Source of the DNA: Akkermansiaceae bacterium UBA5688
Lineage (GTDB): Bacteria > Verrucomicrobiota > Verrucomicrobiia > Verrucomicrobiales > Akkermansiaceae
Direction: 5' to 3'
NCBI GenBank assembly: GCA_002420315.1
Contig: DIHU01000131.1
Location: forward strand, 1-12,127
DNA: 12,127 nucleotides
The translations under genes were made by a program, and so were the position numbers. Each line of letters begins with the position of its first letter. Position 1 is the stretch's first letter. Positions 1 through 5,615 of this stretch are shown in pieces. Below the pieces are notes generated by a model. It ran no database searches and was not told where the DNA came from. It saw only the letters and a program-made list of their open reading frames with translations.

Positions 1-155
1 ACCCCAAGATCATCCGTAATGAAGGTTGCAAGAATCCCACCAATTCCATCCTTCTTTAAAGCCTCGCATACCTGATCAAGGTCTTCACCGCTGAGTAAGT
101 CGCCATTAAAATCGACTCCCGCGTAGCCATTCACCTGTAAGTCGAATGCCCCCAT
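1..155 (-). CDS. nagA: N-acetylglucosamine-6-phosphate deacetylase-like protein, partial (N-terminal end only)
   Basis: The first 51 codons read on the minus strand from an ATG at 155 and run off the left edge. NagA removes the acetyl group from GlcNAc-6-phosphate to give glucosamine-6-phosphate, the substrate of NagB, in the cytoplasm. The visible protein begins almost directly with FDLQVNGYAGVDFN, which matches the conserved GFIDxQxNGxxGxxFN segment that starts the catalytic TIM barrel in NagA. In E. coli NagA this segment lies about 50 residues in, after part of a small beta-sandwich domain; here that leader is absent. The later stretch, GIGGILATFITDD, matches the family's xxxLPTLITTxD strand. 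The ATG lies 2 bp after the stop of the upstream oxidoreductase gene, with a G-rich SD-like tract about 10 nt upstream, so this is the natural start rather than a fragment. The metal ligands lie outside the window. Identity as a NagA-family amidohydrolase is fairly secure; the exact substrate is inferred. Confidence 0.8.
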   Translation of the reverse strand, partial: MGAFDLQVNGYAGVDFNGDLLSGEDLDQVCEALKKDGIGGILATFITDDLG

Positions 156-157
156 TC

Positions 158-1300
158 TTAGTTTTCCCCCTTAAAAAATTCCCGAGCCCGTTCTTTATCT
201 AAAGGTAATTCAACTGGCATTCGTTCATGTGCCGAAATTTGTGCCGCCCATCCCAAATTCGCAACCGGAGATGAATTAATAAAACTGAGATACGATTGCT
301 CGCCCTTCTGGATACATTCCAGAAAATGTGAAACACAAGCTCCCGTTTGATGTCTCATAACATCTCCACTATCAGGAGTAGTGGTATCAGCAGGCCATTG
401 ATGCTCTTCTACTCCCTCAGCTTTACAACGCTCCGCGTCGAGAGGATAAATCCATTTTCCATCGGTGGTTTTATCAGACCAAACACGAATTTTTTGTGGG
501 CGATCCAACAATGAATCAAAAATTAAGCCCCCCTCCGTTCCGTGAATATGATGGTAGGCATCGTAACCATTTGCCTGATCAACATTACCAAAACAAAAAC
601 CGGTTGCCCCATTACTGAATTCAATCTGTAAGTTCCAGAGGCCAGGAATATCAAAGTCGCGGCGATGAACCATTGAGTTCGTCGCATAAACCCTCACTGG
701 AGTCGCTCCTTGCTCGGCCATAATATTAAGCATTACAGAAAGCGAATGAATGATTCCCATCCCGATTGCATCTCCCATACGTTCACCGGAGAGCTTCCAT
801 TTTTTGTCCCCAGCAATATTGATCGGATGACGATAATTCACTTGAATCTGGGTAATCGTTCCAAAAACACCTTCGGACGTCATGCACCTAATACGATTCT
901 CCAAAGCATCAAAATTCATAAGGTAATCCACGAAAGTCACTAATCCCGGATTTGCCGCCTCCAACTCAATCTGACGCAGAAATTCATGGTAGCGAGTTGC
1001 ACAGGGTTTTTCACAAAAGACATGCTTCCCCGCTTCCATAGCCGCGATAGACTGCTGTCCATGCGCCTCATTCGTGCTGCAAATGATGACCGCATCTAAA
1101 TCAGGCATGCTCAACATTTTCTCAAAATCATCAAAGTAGAGATCTTCTCCAATGCCCAATTCGTTCATAACCTCAAGGGCCTTATCTCGCCGCCGCTGAT
1201 GGACCCCGATCACTTGGACCCTCTCATACTCGGAAAAACGGCGCAATAAGGTCGCACCCATCCAACCCGCGCCCACCAACCCAATTCCAATCGAACTCAT
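158..1300 (-). CDS. Gfo/Idh/MocA family NAD(P)-dependent oxidoreductase
   Basis: This 380-residue protein is a typical two-domain Gfo/Idh/MocA dehydrogenase, which oxidises or reduces sugars and related polyols using NAD(P). The N-terminal Rossmann fold shows the nucleotide loop GAGWMG (residues 10-15), and the family signature CEKP (96-99) carries the catalytic-site Lys98. The C-terminal half is the substrate-binding alpha/beta domain; His185 in GIIHS is a candidate catalytic base. The gene lies between nagB-like and nagA-like genes. It overlaps the upstream gene by 4 bp (ATGA) and ends 2 bp before the next, so it is surely co-transcribed and probably acts on an amino sugar or sialic-acid derivative. 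One known precedent is YjhC/NanOx, a Gfo/Idh enzyme for 2,7-anhydro-sialic acid, and both share a similar region after the EKP motif (a MNF tripeptide). That resemblance is too weak to assign the substrate. A G-rich tract (seven G) just upstream of the ATG may act as ribosome binding site. Confidence 0.88.
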   Translation of the reverse strand: MSSIGIGLVGAGWMGATLLRRFSEYERVQVIGVHQRRRDKALEVMNELGIGEDLYFDDFEKMLSMPDLDAVIICSTNEAHGQQSIAAMEAGKHVFCEKPCATRYHEFLRQIELEAANPGLVTFVDYLMNFDALENRIRCMTSEGVFGTITQIQVNYRHPINIAGDKKWKLSGERMGDAIGMGIIHSLSVMLNIMAEQGATPVRVYATNSMVHRRDFDIPGLWNLQIEFSNGATGFCFGNVDQANGYDAYHHIHGTEGGLIFDSLLDRPQKIRVWSDKTTDGKWIYPLDAERCKAEGVEEHQWPADTTTPDSGDVMRHQTGACVSHFLECIQKGEQSYLSFINSSPVANLGWAAQISAHERMPVELPLDKERAREFFKGEN

Positions 1301-2049
1301 GCCGCCCCCCCTTTACCCAACAAGCTCGCCGCCGGCTCATCGATATAGAGTCCACAGTCTTCATGCTGTTGCAGAATCGACGCAGGAACATCCAGAGACA
1401 CTTCCCCCTCAACTGAGTTACGCACCGCTTCGGCCTTTCGTTCATCGGGGACCGTGCAAATAATCGATCCGCTCTTCATGATCTGTCGAACTGACATCGA
1501 AATCGCCTTCTCAGGAACCGCCTCTAAACTCGGAAACCAGCCTTCCCCAAATTGCTGCTGACGACAGGCTTCATCTAAATTCACCACCAAATACGGGTTC
1601 TCCGTTTCAAAATCTGCCGGAGGATCATTGAAGGCCAAGTGCCCATTCTCCCCGATCCCCACAAAAGCAACATCAATCGGGGCCTCCACGATCAAAGCAC
1701 CTACGCGATCACACTCCGCGATCGGATTCTCCTCGGCATTAATATAGTGAAAAGCTTTCACCGGAGAAGGTAATTGATCCTCAAATCGTTCCTTCAAGTA
1801 TTTCCGGAATGATGCCGGATGCTCGATCGAAAGGCCTACGTATTCATCGAGATGAAAAACCGTTACTTGGGACCAATCAATTCCCTCTTCCCAAATCAGA
1901 GCCGCAAGCATTTCAAACTGCGAAGCTCCCGTCGCAACAATAATATTCACCTCCCCCTTTTCCCCCTGAACCTTCCTCATCTTCTTCGCTCCATCCCTAG
2001 CTGCCGCCACACCCATTTCTTCCTTCGAATCAAACCGTTGACAATTCAT
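1297..2049 (-). CDS. nagB: Glucosamine-6-phosphate deaminase-like protein (NagB family)
   Basis: A 250-residue NagB/6-phosphogluconolactonase-superfamily protein. NagB converts glucosamine-6-phosphate to fructose-6-phosphate and ammonia. The active-site segment LDEYVGLSIEHPASF (residues 67-81) closely matches the NagB MDEYVGLPxEHPxSY block, with the catalytic Asp at position 68. GENGHLAFNDP (133-143) corresponds to the catalytic loop: His137 aligns with E. coli His143, but Asn135 replaces Asp141 (as in Bacillus-type enzymes) and Asp142 replaces Glu148. The phosphate loop is ATGASQFEML rather than the usual PTGGTP, so this is a divergent subfamily and a related phosphosugar substrate is possible. 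I chose the ATG at 2049 because MNCQRFDSKEE lines up with the family N-terminus; a GTG at 2073 would add eight residues and lies inside a candidate promoter. It is the first gene of the minus-strand operon and overlaps the next by 4 bp. Confidence 0.85.
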   Translation of the reverse strand: MNCQRFDSKEEMGVAAARDGAKKMRKVQGEKGEVNIIVATGASQFEMLAALIWEEGIDWSQVTVFHLDEYVGLSIEHPASFRKYLKERFEDQLPSPVKAFHYINAEENPIAECDRVGALIVEAPIDVAFVGIGENGHLAFNDPPADFETENPYLVVNLDEACRQQQFGEGWFPSLEAVPEKAISMSVRQIMKSGSIICTVPDERKAEAVRNSVEGEVSLDVPASILQQHEDCGLYIDEPAASLLGKGGAA

Positions 2050-2058
2050 AGAAGCCCT

Positions 2059-2086
2059 ATGATGGATCTCCACTCTCTCAGGTCAA
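2059..2086 (-). promoter_or_regulatory. Candidate sigma70-type promoter for the nagB-led operon
   Basis: On the minus strand TTGACC (2086-2081, five of six matches to the -35 consensus) is followed after 16 bp by CATCAT (2064-2059, four of six to the -10). Transcription would begin within a few bases of the ATG at 2049, giving a leaderless or very short-leader mRNA. The region between the two divergent genes is only 100 bp. It also holds a 5-bp inverted repeat, CGAAG/CTTCG at 2099-2116, that could be a weak operator. Pattern matching only. Confidence 0.3.
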
Positions 2087-2149
2087 TCTCATTGCTTACG
2101 AAGACGAATTGCTTCGACATGCCATATCAGCCAGAGGCATCCTGTTGGA

Positions 2150-3280
2150 ATGAATCACTCGCGTCGACGTTTCCTCAAAACAGGCACCACTGCCGGAATC
2201 GCAGGATCTCTAGGTTTTAATCTGAACCTCCAAGCCTCACCTATCGCCAAAATCCTCGATACGAGAATTATCAGCCAACTCCCAAATCGCTACCATGGAT
2301 GGCCCACCCTGACCCGATGCAAGAACGGACAACTTATTGTCGTTTGCTCTGGTGGCCGTGATCAACACGTTTGTCCCTTCGGACGAATCGACTTCCAACG
2401 ATCCAATGACAACGGAGATTCATGGACCTATCCCCGTACAATTCTCGACGGCCCTATCGATGATCGAGATGCCGGCGTTCTGGAGACAATGAAAGGTTCC
2501 CTCCTTGTCACGACATTCACATCTCTCGCCTACGTCCCAAGCATTCCAAAGGACAACCGCAATAAACGTTGGCTCGCCGCCCACAACCGAATCCCCGAGG
2601 CGCAACGAAAAGCCGAACTAGGGCAATGGATGATCCGTTCCACTGATGGCGGAATCACTTGGTCAGAGCGCTACCCTACCATCGTAAACAGCCCCCACGG
2701 CCCAACCCAACTTTCCGATGGCCGACTTCTTTATGCCGGCAAAAAGCTCTGGAGTGAAGGGAAAGAAATCGGGATCTGCGAATCACACGACGATGGAAAA
2801 TCATGGCAATGGCTCTCTGCTATTCCAACTCGCGAGGGCGATCGCCATCAAGATTACCACGAACTCCATGCCATCGAAGCCGCCAACGGTCGCCTCCTTG
2901 TACACATCCGGAACCACAACACGAAAAACGACCGTGAAACCCTCCAAAGCGAATCAGATGACGGAGGAAAGTCCTGGTCTAAACCCCATCCGATTGGAGT
3001 TTGGGGACTCCCTTCCTTTCTGACCCGCCTTCGCGATGACCGTCTGCTAATGAGTTACGGCCATCGTCGCAAACCATTTGGAAATCAAGTTCGCCTTAGC
3101 AAAGATCACGGCATGACTTGGTCCACCCCACTCACCATCTCAGATGATGGTTCTTCTGGCGACCTCGGCTATCCCAGCACTGTAGAACTCGATGACCATT
3201 CGCTCCTCACCGTCTGGTATGAAAAAGTTTCGAGTAACCGCTTCGCAGTCCTACGCCAAACTCGCTGGACAATTTCCTGA
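2150..3280 (+). CDS. Tat-exported sialidase-family (BNR/Asp-box) protein
   Basis: A 376-residue exported beta-propeller protein annotated by family as an exo-alpha-sialidase. The N-terminus carries a full twin-arginine motif, SRRRFLK (residues 4-10), then a weakly hydrophobic Ala/Gly segment and a plausible LQA cleavage site near residue 29, so it is probably folded before export. Five Asp boxes of the type SxDxGxxW are visible at 85-92, 164-171, 212-219, 269-276 and 317-324, as in a six-bladed GH33-like propeller. Further typical elements are DDRDAGVLE (104-112, candidate acid/base Asp), HAIEAANGRLLVHIRNH (240-256, Glu and Arg), YGHR (303-306) and GYPSTVEL (340-347, candidate Tyr nucleophile). 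The usual FRIP motif near the start is replaced by HGWP (49-52), so the first Arg of the sialate-binding triad is absent. The fold is secure; sialic acid as substrate is less so. It is divergent from nagB, which supports an amino-sugar role. Confidence 0.82.
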   Translation: MNHSRRRFLKTGTTAGIAGSLGFNLNLQASPIAKILDTRIISQLPNRYHGWPTLTRCKNGQLIVVCSGGRDQHVCPFGRIDFQRSNDNGDSWTYPRTILDGPIDDRDAGVLETMKGSLLVTTFTSLAYVPSIPKDNRNKRWLAAHNRIPEAQRKAELGQWMIRSTDGGITWSERYPTIVNSPHGPTQLSDGRLLYAGKKLWSEGKEIGICESHDDGKSWQWLSAIPTREGDRHQDYHELHAIEAANGRLLVHIRNHNTKNDRETLQSESDDGGKSWSKPHPIGVWGLPSFLTRLRDDRLLMSYGHRRKPFGNQVRLSKDHGMTWSTPLTISDDGSSGDLGYPSTVELDDHSLLTVWYEKVSSNRFAVLRQTRWTIS

Positions 3281-3590
3281 AAAATTCACACCCACTTATT
3301 TTTCAAAATTGCCAACCCTTCTTCAGAATGTAGCGAGCAATTCGATCCTTTGCTAAACCACTCGGATTCATAAATTCCAGCCTGCACAAAATTTCAGTGC
3401 TGCCATCCCGGGCCACTGAAACCAGCGGAGCATCCTAACCCTGACCGATGTATCTCGCACCTTCCGGAATTACCTTTTTTCTTACCGTCAACCGCGATTA
3501 ACGCCCCATCCGCTCCTGCTTGTCAATTTTACCACTAATTTCTCTTCTTCAAGACAAGACAAAGTAACTCATTCTGTTCATACTCCTCAC
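3281..3590. other. 310-bp gene-free region upstream of the hydroxyproline gene cluster
   Basis: I see no credible gene here on either strand. The first bases form an AT-rich inverted repeat with the end of the sialidase gene (TGAAAAAT at 3278-3285 and ATTTTTCA at 3298-3305), a weak candidate for a transcript end. A stronger hairpin lies at 3392-3421 and is listed separately. Closer to the next gene, CTTGTC (3519-3524) and GACAAG (3553-3558) form a widely spaced inverted repeat. The last 60 bases are pyrimidine-rich with no Shine-Dalgarno sequence. Given its size and position, it is the likely home of the promoter and control sites of the catabolic operon, but I cannot place a convincing -35/-10 pair. 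Confidence 0.5.
3392..3421 (+). repeat. Inverted repeat / hairpin in the leader region of the hydroxyproline cluster
   Basis: TTTCAGTG (3392-3399) and CACTGAAA (3414-3421) are perfect 8-base complements. The stem continues inward with GCC (3402-3404) against GGC (3411-3413) across a 2-base bulge, leaving a 6-base loop. No T-run follows on the plus strand, so it is not a standard terminator for the sialidase gene; on the minus strand TTTT follows, but no minus-strand gene ends here. It could be a dyad operator or an RNA structure about 170 bp upstream of the first catabolic gene. Function unknown. Confidence 0.5.
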
Positions 3591-4532
3591 ATGTCCAACG
3601 ATAGTCCCATTTTTGAAGGTTGTATTCCTGCCCTAATGACCCCGTGCGATCCCACCGGGGCTATCAACTACGACGCACTCGTCGAAACCGCCAAAGACCT
3701 GATAGCACAGGGCATGCGCGGAGTTGTTTATTGCGGCTCAATGGGTGACTGGCCACTCCTCACCGACCAACAACGCATGGAAGGAATTAATCGGCTCGTT
3801 GAAGCTGGAATTCCGACTGTCGTCGGCACGGGTGCGCAAAATACCTCTATTGCTGCCGCCCACGCCGCCCACGCTCGCGAAGTCGGTGCCAATGGCCTCA
3901 TGGTGATCCCCCGTGTTCTCAGTCGTGGATCATCTCCCGCTGCCCAAGTTCATCACTTCAGCGAAATTCTCAAGGCAGGCGGTGACCTTCCTGCGGTGAT
4001 TTACAACTCTCCTTATTATGGGTTCGAGACTAAGGCCGACCTCTTCTTCTCTCTTCGTGAAAAATTTTCCTCCCTCGTCGGTTTCAAAGAATTCGGTGGA
4101 GCCGATTCCCTCAGCTACGCCGCCGAGAATATCACAAGCCAAGACGAATCGCTCATTCTCATGGCTGGGGTTGACACGCAAGTCTACCACGGCTTTGTCA
4201 ACTGTGGAGCGACCGGAGCCATCACCGGAGTTGGCAATGCTCTTCCAAAAGAAATTCTCCGTTTTATCGAACTCTGCGAAGCCGCCGCTAAAGGTGACCC
4301 CCAAGCCCGCCGCTACGCACTCGAACTCTCCGAAGCGCTTACCGTCCTTTCCACCTTCGACGAAGGCCCAGACCTCGTCCTTTACTACAAAGAACTCATG
4401 GTCCTCGAAGGTCACACTGCTTACCAACAACAGCTCAATTCCTACGATCAATTGAGCCCTGCCCAAAAGCAATTCCTCCACGACCAACACGCCCTCTTTC
4501 GGAACTGGTGGAGTAATTGGGAAGGCAAGTAA
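3591..4532 (+). CDS. DHDPS-family lyase, probable 1-pyrroline-4-hydroxy-2-carboxylate deaminase
   Basis: A 313-residue class I aldolase-type TIM barrel of the dihydrodipicolinate synthase/N-acetylneuraminate lyase family. In the hydroxyproline pathway this enzyme (HypD/LhpC type) removes water and ammonia from 1-pyrroline-4-hydroxy-2-carboxylate to give 2-oxoglutarate semialdehyde. The Schiff-base lysine is Lys166 in GFKEF and the assisting tyrosine is Tyr138 in VIYNSPYYG. The substrate-loop motif is GSMGDWPLL (49-57), where true DHDPS has GTTGESxTL and sialate lyase GSTGEAF. That motif, and the neighbouring epimerase, dehydrogenase and oxidase genes, point to the deaminase rather than lysine synthesis or sialic-acid cleavage. 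The sialidase upstream makes NanA a tempting alternative, but the motif argues against it. It is the first gene of the plus-strand cluster; the ATG has a pyrimidine-rich upstream region and no clear ribosome binding site. Confidence 0.85.
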   Translation: MSNDSPIFEGCIPALMTPCDPTGAINYDALVETAKDLIAQGMRGVVYCGSMGDWPLLTDQQRMEGINRLVEAGIPTVVGTGAQNTSIAAAHAAHAREVGANGLMVIPRVLSRGSSPAAQVHHFSEILKAGGDLPAVIYNSPYYGFETKADLFFSLREKFSSLVGFKEFGGADSLSYAAENITSQDESLILMAGVDTQVYHGFVNCGATGAITGVGNALPKEILRFIELCEAAAKGDPQARRYALELSEALTVLSTFDEGPDLVLYYKELMVLEGHTAYQQQLNSYDQLSPAQKQFLHDQHALFRNWWSNWEGK

Positions 4533-4580
4533 ATCAGATGAGTCCCTTGGAGTTCTCTCCTAGCACCCTTCTTCATTAAG

Positions 4581-5528
4581 GTGAAAATTATCGATTCCCA
4601 CACCGGCGGCGAGCCCACTCGCACCATCGTTTCTGGCCTCGACACTCCCCGCGGTGCCAAAGCTACCCGCGACTTTCTCGAGAAAGAAGCCGACTGGGTT
4701 CGAACAACCCTCATCAACGAACCTCGTGGCTTCGATGCCATCGTCGGAGCATGCCTCTGTGAACCCGAGGATTCCACCTGCATCACCGGCGTTGTCTTCT
4801 TCAACAACCTTTCGTGCCTCCACTCCTGCCTCCACGGGACAATTGGCATTGTGGAAACCCTCGCTTACCTTGGACGGATCAGGCCCGGTGAGCACCACAT
4901 CGAAACCCCGGTCGGAATAATCACAGCCCTCCTCGCTGAAGACCATTCAATCACAATCAAAAACATCCCTTGCTATCGCTTCGCAGAAGACGTTCGAGTC
5001 ACCCTGCCCAACGGTCAGGAAATCGCTGGAAACATCTCATGGGGTGGCAATTGGTTCTTCCTCATCTCCAACCAGGGCCCTGAAATTAGAGCCGAAAATA
5101 TCGCTGCTCTTACCGATTTCACCAGGACTGTTCGTGATGCCCTTCGTATCCAGAACATCACTGGCGAAAATGGCGCTGAAATCGATCACATCGAATGCTT
5201 TGCCTCACCCCAAGCCGGCATCAATGCCAATTCCCAAAACTTTGTCCTTTGCCCTGGCTCCGCTTACGACCGTTCTCCCTGCGGCACCGGGACCAGCGCT
5301 AAAATCGCATGTCTCGCCGCCTCTGGTGAACTGACCGAAGGTGAGACCTGGCTTCAGGCTTCCATTATTGGTAGCGTCTTCGAAGGATCATTTGAATCTA
5401 TTCCCGACTCCGATAAAGTCATTCCAATCGTTACCGGTCGAGCCTTCATTACCAGCGAAACCACTATCATCGTTCAACCCAACGATCCTTTCAAACATGG
5501 GATTTCTTCTCCTCGGATCGGGGTTTAA
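4581..5528 (+). CDS. Proline racemase family, probable 4-hydroxyproline 2-epimerase
   Basis: A 315-residue cofactor-independent epimerase that would convert trans-4-hydroxy-L-proline to cis-4-hydroxy-D-proline, the first pathway step. The N-terminus IIDSHTGGEPTR (residues 3-14) is the family signature. Two cysteines form the acid/base pair: Cys83 in SCLHGTIG and Cys234 in YDRSPCGTGTSAK, with His85 and Asp230 also in the site. The first motif is usually MCGHGTIG; here the Gly between Cys and His is Leu84 and the preceding residues are LHS, an unusual variant. The start is GTG at 4581, chosen because translation then begins directly at MKIIDSHTGG; no ATG is available in frame upstream. It lies 48 bp after the deaminase gene and 87 bp before the dehydrogenase gene. 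Proline racemase activity or trans-3-hydroxyproline dehydration are family alternatives; retention of the second Cys argues against the dehydratase, which has Thr there. Confidence 0.87.
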   Translation: MKIIDSHTGGEPTRTIVSGLDTPRGAKATRDFLEKEADWVRTTLINEPRGFDAIVGACLCEPEDSTCITGVVFFNNLSCLHSCLHGTIGIVETLAYLGRIRPGEHHIETPVGIITALLAEDHSITIKNIPCYRFAEDVRVTLPNGQEIAGNISWGGNWFFLISNQGPEIRAENIAALTDFTRTVRDALRIQNITGENGAEIDHIECFASPQAGINANSQNFVLCPGSAYDRSPCGTGTSAKIACLAASGELTEGETWLQASIIGSVFEGSFESIPDSDKVIPIVTGRAFITSETTIIVQPNDPFKHGISSPRIGV

Positions 5529-5548
5529 TTCGAGGAACTCATTCCGAA
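5529..5548 (+). repeat. Small hairpin directly after the epimerase stop codon
   Basis: GGAA (5534-5537) pairs with TTCC (5542-5545) around a CTCA loop, and the stem continues with TTC (5529-5531) against GAA (5546-5548) across a 2-base bulge. An alternative pairing uses TCCTCG (5510-5515, within the coding end) with CGAGGA (5531-5536), which would exclude the first. No T-run follows at once. It may be an intercistronic RNA structure; significance is uncertain because stems are short. Confidence 0.3.
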
Positions 5549-5615
5549 CTTTCGTCCCTTCCGTAATTTCCATTCTTGGTTAATCTCTTTTTAGCATTCA
5601 AAATCCACTACCATC

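Noticed and set aside
2050..2073. GTG start at 2073 for the nagB-like gene.
   Set aside because: It adds eight residues not expected for the family and overlaps the best promoter candidate; the ATG at 2049 fits the alignment.
2119..2140. ATGCC/GGCAT inverted repeat just before the sialidase start.
   Set aside because: Only five base pairs with a 12-base loop; too weak to call.
3278..3305. AT-rich inverted repeat at the end of the sialidase gene as a rho-independent terminator.
   Set aside because: The stem is almost entirely A-T, its loop is 12 bases, and no GC-rich core or following T-run is present.
3930..4490. A 186-codon minus-strand open frame inside the deaminase gene.
   Set aside because: Antisense shadow of a well-supported conserved enzyme; the translation has no recognisable motif.
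3591..4532. N-acetylneuraminate lyase (NanA) as the identity of the DHDPS-family gene, suggested by the sialidase upstream.
   Set aside because: The loop motif is GSMGDWPLL rather than GSTGEAF, the lysine context is GFKEF, and the three genes after it complete the hydroxyproline pathway.
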